Positions 28,189-37,530 of a stretch of 49,356 nucleotides of DNA are shown piece by piece. The stretch comes from Bacillota bacterium (GTDB lineage: Bacteria > Bacillota > Sulfobacillia > Sulfobacillales > JAIMBI01), in NCBI GenBank assembly GCA_021795575.1, contig JAJYPH010000007.1, positions 1 to 49,356 of the forward strand. Reading direction: 5' to 3'. The notes beneath the pieces were generated by a model. It saw nothing but the letters and a program-made list of their open reading frames with translations, had not been told where the DNA came from and did not search any database. The position numbers and the translations under genes are program-made. Each line of letters opens with the position of its first letter. Position 1 is the stretch's first letter.

Positions 28189-28592
28189 CGGCGGCTCGCG
28201 CCGCGCCCGCCGTGCGACCCGCCGACGACGCCATCGTGGTGGTCGGGCCGTGCGCGGCCGGCAAAACCACTCTCGTGCAGCGATTGGTGCGAGCGGGTGT
28301 GCCCGCCCGGGCGCTTGCCCAGGAGCACTCGGTCGTGCCCACCTTGTTTCTCCGATATCCCGGGGCCGGTTTGATTTATCTTACCGCCGACTGGACGGTG
28401 CTGCGGCGTCGCCGGCCGACGTCGGGCGGACAGGCGCAGTATGCGGAGGAGATGCGGGTGCTGCAAGCGGCGCGGGCCGCCGCCGCGCTGGTGGTGCACA
28501 CGGACAGCCGCACGCCGGACGCGGTGGCGGCGCTGGTGCTTGCCTGGTGGCAGCACCATGGGCTGGCGGCGGCGGCAGATGCTCGGGTTTGA
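28185..28592 (+). CDS. Small P-loop NTPase-like protein of unknown function
   Basis: Walker A-like VVVGPCAAGKTTLVQRLV; 4-nt overlap with upstream phosphatase gene. Confidence 0.7.
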   Translation: MTAARAAPAVRPADDAIVVVGPCAAGKTTLVQRLVRAGVPARALAQEHSVVPTLFLRYPGAGLIYLTADWTVLRRRRPTSGGQAQYAEEMRVLQAARAAAALVVHTDSRTPDAVAALVLAWWQHHGLAAAADARV

Positions 28593-28619
28593 CGCTCTCC
28601 GCATCCCTCAGGATATAAT
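28589..28619 (+). promoter_or_regulatory. Possible promoter upstream of secD
   Basis: TTGACG-19 bp-TATAAT just upstream of secD start; spacer longer than optimal. Confidence 0.45.
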
Positions 28620-28625
28620 GGGACG

Positions 28626-29876
28626 ATGATTGCGGGGGGGCTTGCCATGCGGCGCGCGGGCTTTTGGTTAATTGCGCTGGTCGTGCTCATCGGAGCGGCC
28701 GGCTATTATTTTGGGGCCGTGAAGCCCGTGACCAACCAGCTGCACTTCGGGTTGGACTTTGTGGGCGGCGTGAGCGCGGAATTTCAGGCAGAGCCGACGC
28801 CGGGGGCGCCCATCAATGCCACCAGCATGCAGCGGACGCTTACGATTATGCGGCTCAGAACCAATCAGCTGGGCGTGAGCGACCCCGTGCTGCAGCAGGT
28901 GGGGCCGAACCGGATCCAGGCGCAGCTGCCCGGGGTCAAGAACCAGGAGCAGGCGCTGAAGTATCTGGGCGAAACCGCGCTGTTGCAGATCAAGACGCCG
29001 CATGGCCACCACGTGCTGCTGAGCGGCAGCGAGCTGACGGCGGCGCAGGCCGCCACCATTGCCCCGTCGTCCTCGAATCCGAGCGGCATCGTCATCAACC
29101 TGACGTTCAATGCCCGGGGGACGAAGGCATTTGCGGCGGCGAGCGCCAAGTACCTGCACCAGCCGCTGCCCATTTACTTGAACAACAAGCTGATTGAGGC
29201 GCCGACCATTCAGTCGGTGATTCCCAATGGACAGGCCCAGCTGTCGGGGGGTTTCGCCAACCTGCAGGCGGCCCAGCGCACCGCCAACCTGCTGATGTCG
29301 GGGGCGCTGCCCGTGCGCCTGAATGTGCTGGATGTGCGCACCGTGAGTGCGACCCTGGGGCAACAGTCTATCCAGGACAGCAAGATTGCGGGGGCGCTGG
29401 CGCTGGCCCTCATCGGAATCTTTCTCATCATCTGGTACCGGCTGGCGGGCCTGCTGGCCGACATTGCGCTCGGTGTCTACGTGTTCCTGTTGGTTGCGGC
29501 GATGGCGCTGTTGGGGGCCACGCTCACCCTGCCGGGCGTGGCCGGGATGATTCTGTCGGCGGGCATGGCGGTGGACGCCAACGTCATCATCTTCTCACGC
29601 GTGCGCGAGGAAATCGTCGGGGGCAAAACCCCGCGCGCGGCGGTGGAAGTGGGCATGCGGCATGCGTTTCGCGCCATCATCGACTCGCACTCCACGACCT
29701 TCTTGGCGGGGGCGATTCTGTTCTTTTTGGGATCCGGTGAGGTCAAGGGGTTTGCCATCACGCTGATGGTGGGCAATGTCATCTCGCTGTTCACGGCGGT
29801 CTTCTTGACGCGGAGCTTTATCCGGCTGGCGGCCGACGCGGGTTGGGCTAAGGTTCGCGCCGTGTTCGTGGGTTAG
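28626..29876 (+). CDS. secD: Protein translocase subunit SecD
   Basis: FGLDFVGGVSAEFQ, LSGGFANLQAAQRTANLLMSGALPVRLNV, AGMAVDANVIIFSRVREEI. Confidence 0.97.
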   Translation: MIAGGLAMRRAGFWLIALVVLIGAAGYYFGAVKPVTNQLHFGLDFVGGVSAEFQAEPTPGAPINATSMQRTLTIMRLRTNQLGVSDPVLQQVGPNRIQAQLPGVKNQEQALKYLGETALLQIKTPHGHHVLLSGSELTAAQAATIAPSSSNPSGIVINLTFNARGTKAFAAASAKYLHQPLPIYLNNKLIEAPTIQSVIPNGQAQLSGGFANLQAAQRTANLLMSGALPVRLNVLDVRTVSATLGQQSIQDSKIAGALALALIGIFLIIWYRLAGLLADIALGVYVFLLVAAMALLGATLTLPGVAGMILSAGMAVDANVIIFSRVREEIVGGKTPRAAVEVGMRHAFRAIIDSHSTTFLAGAILFFLGSGEVKGFAITLMVGNVISLFTAVFLTRSFIRLAADAGWAKVRAVFVG

Positions 29877-29898
29877 AGCGGGGGAAGGAGGAGACGCC

Positions 29899-30795
29899 AT
29901 GCCCTTTCATTTTCAGTTTGTCAAGCACTGGCGCACTTGGTTTGCCCTGTCCGCCATCCTGATGCTGGTGGCCCTGTTTGGCATCTTTGTGCGCGGTCTG
30001 AACTATGGGATTGACTTCACGGGCGGCACGCAGATGGACCTGCGCTTCAACCACGCCGTCAGCTCGACCCAGTTGCAGGGCCCTCTCGGCCAGTATCATC
30101 TCAGTGGCAACAGCACGGTCGTGTTTGTTGGCTCGGGGCACCGGGAGGTGCTCATCACCACGCCCACGATTTCTGAGCAGGCGCGCGCTGCCCTCCTGGC
30201 GGCGTTTAAGACCCACGTGGGCACGTTTTCCGCCATCGGCACCAGTCGGGTGTCGTCAATCATTGGCCAGCAGACCGAGCAGACGGCGCTTCTGGCCGTC
30301 CTGATCGCCATCGCCGGCATCATCTTGTACATCGGCATTCGGTTTGAGTTTCGCTTCGCCATGGCGGCCATTATTTCCCTCGTGCATACGGTCGTGATTG
30401 CGGTGGGGATCGTGGCGCTCATCCACATCAGCCTGACGCAGTACTTTGTTATGGCCGTGCTGACGGTGTTCGGCTATGCCATCAGTGATACAATTATCAT
30501 ATTTGACCGCATACGGGAGAATCTGCGCAAGCAGAAACGCGGCGAGGCCCTGGATGACTTGGTCAACAAGAGCCTGAACCAGGTGCTGGTGCGTTCGATC
30601 AACACGTCCAGCACCGTGATATTCGCCTTGCTGGCTATTTTGATCTTTGGTGGATCCACCATTCGCGACTTTGCGCTCACCATGCTGCTGGGGGTGCTGT
30701 TCGGGACGTACTCGTCGATTTTTATCGCGAGCCCCATCTGGCTCCTGTGGCGCAGCAAGACCGTGCCCACCCCGCGAAAGAGTCGCGCGGCCTAG
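29899..30795 (+). CDS. secF: Protein translocase subunit SecF
   Basis: GLNYGIDFTGGTQMDLRF, FGYAISDTIIIFDRIRENLRKQK, SLNQVLVRSINTSSTV. Confidence 0.97.
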   Translation: MPFHFQFVKHWRTWFALSAILMLVALFGIFVRGLNYGIDFTGGTQMDLRFNHAVSSTQLQGPLGQYHLSGNSTVVFVGSGHREVLITTPTISEQARAALLAAFKTHVGTFSAIGTSRVSSIIGQQTEQTALLAVLIAIAGIILYIGIRFEFRFAMAAIISLVHTVVIAVGIVALIHISLTQYFVMAVLTVFGYAISDTIIIFDRIRENLRKQKRGEALDDLVNKSLNQVLVRSINTSSTVIFALLAILIFGGSTIRDFALTMLLGVLFGTYSSIFIASPIWLLWRSKTVPTPRKSRAA

Positions 30796-30838
30796 GGCCG
30801 GGGACCGGCTGCCGCGCCGTGGCACAAGGGGGGATGAT

Positions 30839-31312
30839 TTGACGCCCGCGTTGATCCGGCCCGCGACCCCAGGGGACGCCATCGGGATTTGTCGCGTCCA
30901 CCGACGGGCGGTCCGCCTGCTCTGTCGCGGAGACTACACCGCTCCGCAGATTGAAGCGTGGGTGGGACCCAGGCGTCCCGAGGACTATATCGCCGCCCTC
31001 GTGGATGGGGAACGCTTGTGGGTGGCGAGTGCCGCCGGCAGGGTCGTGGGTTTTGCCGGAGTCAAAGGGCATGAGCTCACGGCCTGTTATGTGGATCCAG
31101 ACCAGGGCGGCCGGGGCATTGGCCAGCGCCTGCTGCGGGCAGTCGAGTCGGTGGCCCTGACAGAAGGGGCCGCCTGCCTCGTCGTGATGTCGTCGCTCAC
31201 CGCATTAGAGTTCTATCACCGCGCGGGCTATGGGGCGGACCAGCCCCGGACCCATCGGCTGCGTTCCGGCATGACCATTCCGTGCGTCCGCCTGGCGAAG
31301 CGACTGGTGTAA
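30839..31312 (+). CDS. GNAT-family N-acetyltransferase (TTG start proposed)
   Basis: IRPATPGDAIGICRVHRRAVR...VVGFAGVKGHELTACYVDPDQGGRGIGQRLLRAVESVAL...ALEFYHRAGY. Confidence 0.85.
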   Translation: MTPALIRPATPGDAIGICRVHRRAVRLLCRGDYTAPQIEAWVGPRRPEDYIAALVDGERLWVASAAGRVVGFAGVKGHELTACYVDPDQGGRGIGQRLLRAVESVALTEGAACLVVMSSLTALEFYHRAGYGADQPRTHRLRSGMTIPCVRLAKRLV

Positions 31313-31516
31313 CCCGCGGACGCCCGTCGCGTGTGAGGCCGCGCGATGGCATCGTGCCGCGTGAAGCCGCCACAGCGCCCGGAGGGCGCATGCGAAGCGT
31401 CTGTCGGGGTAAGTTGGGGAAGAGTGGGGAAGAACGTGGACGGGACGAGCGCGTGCGCCCCACTTAGGCGGGCAGCCTGAGGAGAGGGTTGGCGTGGAGG
31501 TCCGAGGGGGGACGGG

Positions 31517-31933
31517 GTGATGCCCGCTCCTCTGTATGAAGCCGCCACCGGGGTGGTCGTGGCGCTGGCGCTGATCGTGGAGGCGCCCTGGCTGGTGGGG
31601 TTCGCCGCCCTGGCCCTGCTGGCTGGCCCAATCGGGTGGGCCGCGGCCGCGGTCGGCGGCCTGGCCGTGGCGGGGGAGGTGCTGGCGCGGCGTAGCCTGC
31701 CAGGTCGCACCGAGCGCGTGGCTCTGGCGCGGGTGCGGACGGCGCTGTGGGGGCTGGCCGCGATGAGCGTGGCCTTCGGCGCGACGGTGGGGGCGGGCGT
31801 CTGGTGGCTCGGACCGGGCCATGTCGTGAAGTCGGACCGCGCGCCCGCGCTGTATGCCGTCAAGCGACTGGCGCTGGTTCGGGTCGCGCGCGTGGTCGTC
31901 GGGGTGACGCTGGTGTACCTGATGCCCCGCTGA
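31517..31933 (+). CDS. Small membrane protein of unknown function
   Basis: GGACGGGGTG upstream; several hydrophobic segments; sits between GNAT gene and recJ. Confidence 0.55.
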   Translation: MMPAPLYEAATGVVVALALIVEAPWLVGFAALALLAGPIGWAAAAVGGLAVAGEVLARRSLPGRTERVALARVRTALWGLAAMSVAFGATVGAGVWWLGPGHVVKSDRAPALYAVKRLALVRVARVVVGVTLVYLMPR

Positions 31934-31983
31934 ACCCGGCAGGCGCGGCCGCGCGCGTGATAGACTCAGTCCGGGGGGAGCAC

Positions 31984-34299
31984 ATGCCGATCCAGCAGGA
32001 GCGCACGCGAGCGGCCGCGGATATGGCCGCCTGGGAGGCGCTCGGGCGGGAGCTGGCGGTCCCGGGGTTGTGGGCCCGCGTTCTCTGGCAGCGCGGCATC
32101 CGGGACGTTCAAACCTTTCGCAGCATGACGGGCCAGCCGGCGGCGCTGGGGGATCCGGCGGCCTTGCCGGATCTGCCCGCGGCGGCCGATCTCCTGCGCC
32201 GCGCCATCCGGGATGGCGAGCGGATCCGGGTGCATGGCGACTACGACGCGGATGGGGTGACCGCCACGGCCATTATGGTGCGGGTGCTCCGTCGGCTGGC
32301 CCCACGCGGTGCCGTGGACTGGCACGTGCCGTCCCGGTTTGTGGAAGGCTACGGCGTGTCGCTGGAGGCCGTCTGGCGCGCGCATCAGGCGGGTGTCCGC
32401 GTCATGCTCACCGTCGACTGCGGCACGAGCGCGCCGGACGCGGCCCGGCTGGCGGACAGCCTGGGGCTGACGCTGCTCGTGACGGACCACCACCGGCTGC
32501 CGGAGGCGCTGCCGGTGGTGCCGGCGTTGGTGAATCCCGAACGCATGGCCGTGCCCCAGATCCTGTCGGGCGCGGGCGTGGCGTTGCAGCTGGCCCGCTT
32601 TCTTCTGCAGGACGAGGCACCGCCTGTGCTGTGGGGGCTGGCAGCCGTGGGCACCGTGGCGGACGTGGTGCCGCTGGTGCGCGACAGCCGGGCCGTCGCC
32701 CAGCGCGGGCTCGAGGCGCTGGCGGCCGGCGCGGTGCCGGGGGTGGCGGCGCTCTTGGCGGCGGGCCGCCGCGACGTGCGGACCGTGACGGCGCGGGACT
32801 TGGCCTTTTCGGTCGGGCCGCGGTTCAATGCCGCCGGGCGTATGGGAGATCCTGCGCCGGCGGTGGAACTGTGCCTGGCGGACGACGCGCCCGCGAGCCA
32901 ACCCCTGGCCATGCGCCTCGAGGAGCTCAATCAGGAGCGGCGCCGGGTGGAGCTGGCCGTCCGGACGGCGGCCGTGGCCGAGGTGGACCACCGGCCGCAC
33001 CTGCCAGACTTTCTGGTCGTCAGCGGCGCATGGCACGAGGGGGTCATCGGTATTGTCGCGGCGCGCCTGGCGGAACGATACCGGCGGCCGGCGGCGGTGG
33101 TCGCGCTGGCCGACGGCGCGGGCAAAGGGTCCGCCCGGTCGGGCGGCGCAGGAGACCTCGCGGGCGCGCTCGCGGACGTGGCCCCCCACTTCACCAAGTG
33201 GGGGGGTCACCGCGGGGCCGCCGGCTTCAGCCTCGCGCCCGGGGGGCTGGCGGGCCTGGAGGACGAACTGGCCGCCGTGTGGCGAGAGCGGTGGGGGCGA
33301 GGCTCGGTGCCCGCCCCGACAGTGGACGCGGAGGTGTCGGTGTCGGACCTGACACCGGAGCTGGCCCGTTTTCTCGCGCGGTTGGAACCGTTCGGCCATG
33401 GATTTGAGGCTCCGCGCTTTAGGGTGTCCGGTCTGGTCGTGGAGAGCGCCACCATGGGAACCGACGGCGAGCATATGCGCCTGAAGCTTTTCGGCGAGCG
33501 GGCGGGCTCGGTGGCGTTCGGGCGGGGAGCGTATGCCGAGGATCTGCCCGGACGCTGGCTGGTGGGGCGGGCGGGTTTGTCGCTGGGGCAGTATCGCGGG
33601 CGCGAACAGGTGCAGATTCGGTGGGACGCCATCGAGGATCCCCCTGGCCCCGCGGGGCCTCTGGACGGCCACCCGTGGGAGCGCGGTCGGCCGCCCGACC
33701 GGGAGCGCGTCCTGGTGCTGGTGGGCAGTGCGCGTGCGGCGGCGCGGCTGGCCCCATCGCTGCCGGAGCACTGGCACGTGTCAAGTTGGTGGCGACCCGA
33801 TCTGACCTTGGGGGCATTCGCCGGCTGGACGGCGTTGTGGATCCAGGACGCGCCCCCACATGCGGCGGCCCTGCGCTCAGCGGTGGGTCAACTGGTGGCG
33901 GACGGCGTCGTATACTGGGAGGAGCGCGCGCTGTCGGGATCCGGCGTGCTGGCCAAGTGGACCCGCCTGGTGCCGGACCGCCAGCGCCTCTTGGCGCTGT
34001 GGCAGGGCCGCCGGGCCTCGCGGCGCGGGCTGGTGCCCGGTGGCCGAGTGCTGCAGGACTTGGGGCTCGACGGCGGAGAGGTGCCGGGGACCCGGCGCGA
34101 TCTGGGGGACAGCGGCCGCTGGGTGGCGGCCCGCCATGAATATGACCGGGCGCAGCGGGACTGGCGCTTGGGCGGTCCGCTGGTATGGCGAGAACACATG
34201 AAAGGGGCCACAACCGTCGGTGGAACGCGGGGAGAGGCAGAGTGGGCCGCCGACAGACAGCCCCGGAGGTTGGCGGACGCGGGTGCGGGAGATTCCTGA
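31984..34299 (+). CDS. recJ: Single-stranded-DNA-specific exonuclease RecJ
   Basis: RIRVHGDYDADGVTATAIMVRVL, LTVDCGTSAPDAARLADSLGLTLLVTDHH, GPRFNAAGRMGDP, WGGHRGAAGFSL. Confidence 0.95.
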   Translation: MPIQQERTRAAADMAAWEALGRELAVPGLWARVLWQRGIRDVQTFRSMTGQPAALGDPAALPDLPAAADLLRRAIRDGERIRVHGDYDADGVTATAIMVRVLRRLAPRGAVDWHVPSRFVEGYGVSLEAVWRAHQAGVRVMLTVDCGTSAPDAARLADSLGLTLLVTDHHRLPEALPVVPALVNPERMAVPQILSGAGVALQLARFLLQDEAPPVLWGLAAVGTVADVVPLVRDSRAVAQRGLEALAAGAVPGVAALLAAGRRDVRTVTARDLAFSVGPRFNAAGRMGDPAPAVELCLADDAPASQPLAMRLEELNQERRRVELAVRTAAVAEVDHRPHLPDFLVVSGAWHEGVIGIVAARLAERYRRPAAVVALADGAGKGSARSGGAGDLAGALADVAPHFTKWGGHRGAAGFSLAPGGLAGLEDELAAVWRERWGRGSVPAPTVDAEVSVSDLTPELARFLARLEPFGHGFEAPRFRVSGLVVESATMGTDGEHMRLKLFGERAGSVAFGRGAYAEDLPGRWLVGRAGLSLGQYRGREQVQIRWDAIEDPPGPAGPLDGHPWERGRPPDRERVLVLVGSARAAARLAPSLPEHWHVSSWWRPDLTLGAFAGWTALWIQDAPPHAAALRSAVGQLVADGVVYWEERALSGSGVLAKWTRLVPDRQRLLALWQGRRASRRGLVPGGRVLQDLGLDGGEVPGTRRDLGDSGRWVAARHEYDRAQRDWRLGGPLVWREHMKGATTVGGTRGEAEWAADRQPRRLADAGAGDS

Positions 34300-34777
34300 C
34301 TTCCCGGCACCGGGGGTCCTGTTTCGAGACATTCTGCCGGTGCTGGCCGATCCGATCGCCTATCGGGAGCTGCTGGATGAACTGGTGACAGCCGCGGCCC
34401 CCTTTGGGGCGACGCTCATCGTGGCCCCAGAGGCGCGCGGCTTCCTGCTGGCCGCCCCGCTGGCCCAGCGCCTGGGGGCCGGCCTCATTCCCGCCCGCAA
34501 GGCGGGCAAGCTGCCGCCGCCGGTCTACGCCGAAGACTATGCCCTGGAGTACGGGAGCGCGCGTTTGGAAGTGGAGCCGGACGCTGGCGCGGTGGGCCGC
34601 CGCGTGCTGGTCGTGGATGATGTGCTGGCCACGGGAGGCACCGTGGCCGCCGCGGCCCGCCTGGTGGGGCGTCTGGGTGCCCAGGTGGCGGGATACCTGT
34701 TTGTCCTGGAGCTCAGGGCGCTTTCCGGCCGGTCGCAGCTGGGCGGCCAGCCGACGGCGGCGCTCTGGACGGTGTAG
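34220..34777 (+). CDS. apt: Adenine phosphoribosyltransferase (start uncertain)
   Basis: REIPDFPAPGVLFRDILPVLADP, IVAPEARGFLLAAPLAQRLGAGLIPARKAGKLP, VLVVDDVLATGGTVAAA. Confidence 0.95.
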   Translation: MERGERQSGPPTDSPGGWRTRVREIPDFPAPGVLFRDILPVLADPIAYRELLDELVTAAAPFGATLIVAPEARGFLLAAPLAQRLGAGLIPARKAGKLPPPVYAEDYALEYGSARLEVEPDAGAVGRRVLVVDDVLATGGTVAAAARLVGRLGAQVAGYLFVLELRALSGRSQLGGQPTAALWTV

Positions 34778-34836
34778 CGCCGCCAGCCGGCGCGTGGCGG
34801 GTAGAGAACCTTCGAGCATCCGAGAGGAGGAAGCCG

Positions 34837-36987
34837 GTGTCCGTGGACCTGGACCGCATGGCGGAGGAGTTGGGCTTCAAGCCTGACCCCGAGTCGGCCG
34901 TGCGCATTCGGGCGGCGCTGGCCCTGGCCGAGCGGGCACACGCCGGGCAATCCCGCGCGTCGGGCGACCCCTACATTGCGCACCCGGTGGCGGTGGCCCG
35001 CATCCTGGCGGAACTGCACATGGACACCGACACCATCGTGGCGGCGCTGCTGCACGACGTGGTGGAGGACACCGGTGTGTCGCTGGCTGCGATTCGGGTG
35101 GAGTTTGGCGACGACGTGGCTGAACTGGTGGATGGCGTCACCAAGTTGTCGCGGCTGAAGGTGCGGTCCCGCGAAGAGGAGCAGGTGGAGAACCTGCGCA
35201 AGATGTTCCTGGCCATGGCCAAAGACATTCGCGTAATTTTCATCAAGCTGGCGGATCGGCTGCACAACATGCGCACTTTAAAGCATCTGAGCTCTGATAG
35301 GGTGGAGCGCATTGCGCGCGAGACGCGAGAGATTTATGCCCCGCTGGCCAATCGACTGGGAATTTTCCGCATCAAGTGGGAACTGGAGGACTTGGCCTTT
35401 CAGTTCCTGGAGCCCGACGCCTTCCACGACATGCGGGAGAAAGTCCAAAAGCGGCGGCAGGAGCGCGAGGCCGCGGTCGAGGAAGTGGTGTCCGTGCTGA
35501 CCCAGCGTCTGGGCGCCACGGGCGTGGAAGCGGAGGTGTCCGGTCGGGCGAAGCATCTCTACAGCATCTACCGCAAGATGCGGGCTCAGGACAAGGACTT
35601 CACCCAAGTTTACGACCTGGTGGCGGTCCGCGTACTGGTGGAAAGTGTGCGCGACTGCTACGCCGCCCTGGGACTGGTGCACGAGATGTGGAAACCGCTG
35701 CCCGGGCGGTTCAAGGATTACATTGCCATGCCCAAGTCCAATCTGTACCAAAGCTTGCACACCACCGTCATCGGGCCGGGCGGAGACCCCCTGGAGGTGC
35801 AGATCCGCACCTTTGAGATGCATCGGACCGCGGAGTTCGGGATTGCCGCCCATTGGCGCTACAAGGAGTCGCGGCCCGAGGATCGGGACTTCGAGCAGAA
35901 GCTGGCGTGGATTCGGCAGCTCATGGAGTGGCAGCGCGACATGGGAGACGCGCGCGAGTTCATGGAAACCCTCAAAGTGGATCTGTTTGCGGACGAGGTG
36001 TTCGTGTTCACGCCCCGCGGCGACGTCATCGAGCTGCCCAGCGACGCGACGCCGGTGGACTTCGCCTACCGGATCCACACCGATATTGGCCACCACTGCG
36101 TGGGCGCGCGGGTCAACGGGCGTGCGGTGCCCCTCAACTCCACGCTGGACAACGGCGATATTATCGAGATCATGGTCAACCGGTCGTCCCCCGGCCCTTC
36201 CCTGGACTGGCTCAGCTTCGTGCGCACCAGCAGTGCGAAGCACCGCATCCGGCAGTGGCTCCGACGGGAGCGGCGCCAGGAGCATCTGACGCGCGGTCGG
36301 GAGCTTTTGGCGCGCGAATTAAAGCGCACCGGCCTTGACGAGGCGTTCGGCGAGGACCGGCTGGCGGCGCTGGTCCGAAAAATCGGGATGGGCACGGTCG
36401 ATGAGGTGGCGGTTCGCCTTTCCGAAGGCGGCTTGACGCCGGGCCAGCTGTCGCAGCGCCTGACAGAAGAGATGGGTCGCGATGTGGGGGCTTTGCCCGC
36501 GCGTGCGCCGCGCCCGGCGCGCGCGTCGGCCCAGCCGGAGGTGCTGGTGCATGGCGAGCCCCGACTGCTGGCCCGCTTTGGGCGATGTTGCCTGCCCGTG
36601 CCGGGCGATCCCGTCATTGGGTATCTGACACGGGGGCGAGGGGTGTCCGTGCACCGAGCGGACTGCAAAAACTTTGGCAAGCTGTCCGCCGACGATCCCG
36701 CCCGGATTATCGACGTGGCCTGGGACGATGGCGCGGTGGGAGCGCCTCATCCGGTGGAGCTGGCGGTGTACGCCTGGGACCGGCCGGGCCTTTTGGCCGA
36801 CGTCGCCAACACCGTGCAGGGCACCAACATTCAAAACGCGTCGGCCCGCGGCTTTCGAGACCGGACCGCCGTGGTTCACCTGAAACTGGAGGTGCGGGAC
36901 CTGGGCCAGCTGACGCACATCATCGACAAGATTTCCGCGCTGCCGTACGTCCTCCGGGTGGGCCGCGTGGCCAAGGAGCGGGCGTAG
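34837..36987 (+). CDS. relA: RelA/SpoT (p)ppGpp synthetase/hydrolase
   Basis: HD domain HAGQSRASGDPYIAHPVAVA...LLHDVVEDTG, synthetase domain VRVLVESVRDCYAALGLVHEMWKPLPGRFKDYIAMPKSNLYQSLHTTVIGP, TGS and ACT domains. Confidence 0.98.
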   Translation: MSVDLDRMAEELGFKPDPESAVRIRAALALAERAHAGQSRASGDPYIAHPVAVARILAELHMDTDTIVAALLHDVVEDTGVSLAAIRVEFGDDVAELVDGVTKLSRLKVRSREEEQVENLRKMFLAMAKDIRVIFIKLADRLHNMRTLKHLSSDRVERIARETREIYAPLANRLGIFRIKWELEDLAFQFLEPDAFHDMREKVQKRRQEREAAVEEVVSVLTQRLGATGVEAEVSGRAKHLYSIYRKMRAQDKDFTQVYDLVAVRVLVESVRDCYAALGLVHEMWKPLPGRFKDYIAMPKSNLYQSLHTTVIGPGGDPLEVQIRTFEMHRTAEFGIAAHWRYKESRPEDRDFEQKLAWIRQLMEWQRDMGDAREFMETLKVDLFADEVFVFTPRGDVIELPSDATPVDFAYRIHTDIGHHCVGARVNGRAVPLNSTLDNGDIIEIMVNRSSPGPSLDWLSFVRTSSAKHRIRQWLRRERRQEHLTRGRELLARELKRTGLDEAFGEDRLAALVRKIGMGTVDEVAVRLSEGGLTPGQLSQRLTEEMGRDVGALPARAPRPARASAQPEVLVHGEPRLLARFGRCCLPVPGDPVIGYLTRGRGVSVHRADCKNFGKLSADDPARIIDVAWDDGAVGAPHPVELAVYAWDRPGLLADVANTVQGTNIQNASARGFRDRTAVVHLKLEVRDLGQLTHIIDKISALPYVLRVGRVAKERA

Positions 36988-37446
36988 ATGCGGGTGTTGG
37001 TGCAGCGCGTGGCTTCGGCCCGCGTGGAGGTGGACGGGGCCGTGGTGGGCGCGATTGGCACCGGCCTCTTGGCGTTTGTGGGGGTCGCGGTGGACGAGCG
37101 GGGGGCCGACGTCGACTGGTGTGCCGACAAGGTGGTCGGGCTCCGTGTCTTTCGGGACGCCCACGACCACCTGAACCGGTCCGTGGGGGATGTCGGGGGC
37201 GCCATTTTGTCGGTGTCGCAGTTCACGCTGTATGGCGACGTGGGGCGGGGCCGGCGGCCCGCGTTCACCCAGGCCGCACCGCCGGACGTGGCGGAGCGGT
37301 GGTGGCAGCATTTCAACGACCGGATGCGGCGGGCTGGCGCGACCGTGGCCACGGGTCGCTTCCGGGCGGACATGGCTGTTCATCTGGTGAATGACGGTCC
37401 GGTGACCCTCTGGGTCGATTCCGCCGCGCGTCGGACGGGACCCTAA
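36988..37446 (+). CDS. dtd: D-aminoacyl-tRNA deacylase
   Basis: MRVLVQRVASARVEVDGAVVGAIGTGLLAFVGVA, GGAILSVSQFTLYGDVGRGRRPAFTQAAPPDVA. Confidence 0.96.
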   Translation: MRVLVQRVASARVEVDGAVVGAIGTGLLAFVGVAVDERGADVDWCADKVVGLRVFRDAHDHLNRSVGDVGGAILSVSQFTLYGDVGRGRRPAFTQAAPPDVAERWWQHFNDRMRRAGATVATGRFRADMAVHLVNDGPVTLWVDSAARRTGP

Positions 37447-37530
37447 GCGCCCACCAACCCCTCCAAGCCGCTCCCAGACGAATCTACCAACCTGACCCAC
37501 CAACCCGACCAACCAAGGAGGTTCGGAGCA

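Noticed and set aside
31966-33777. 603-aa minus-strand ORF
   Set aside because: Antisense to recJ; no domain features
37447-37530. T-box riboswitch upstream of hisS
   Set aside because: Spacer is only about 84 nt, C/A-rich and lacks the T-box sequence and terminator/antiterminator
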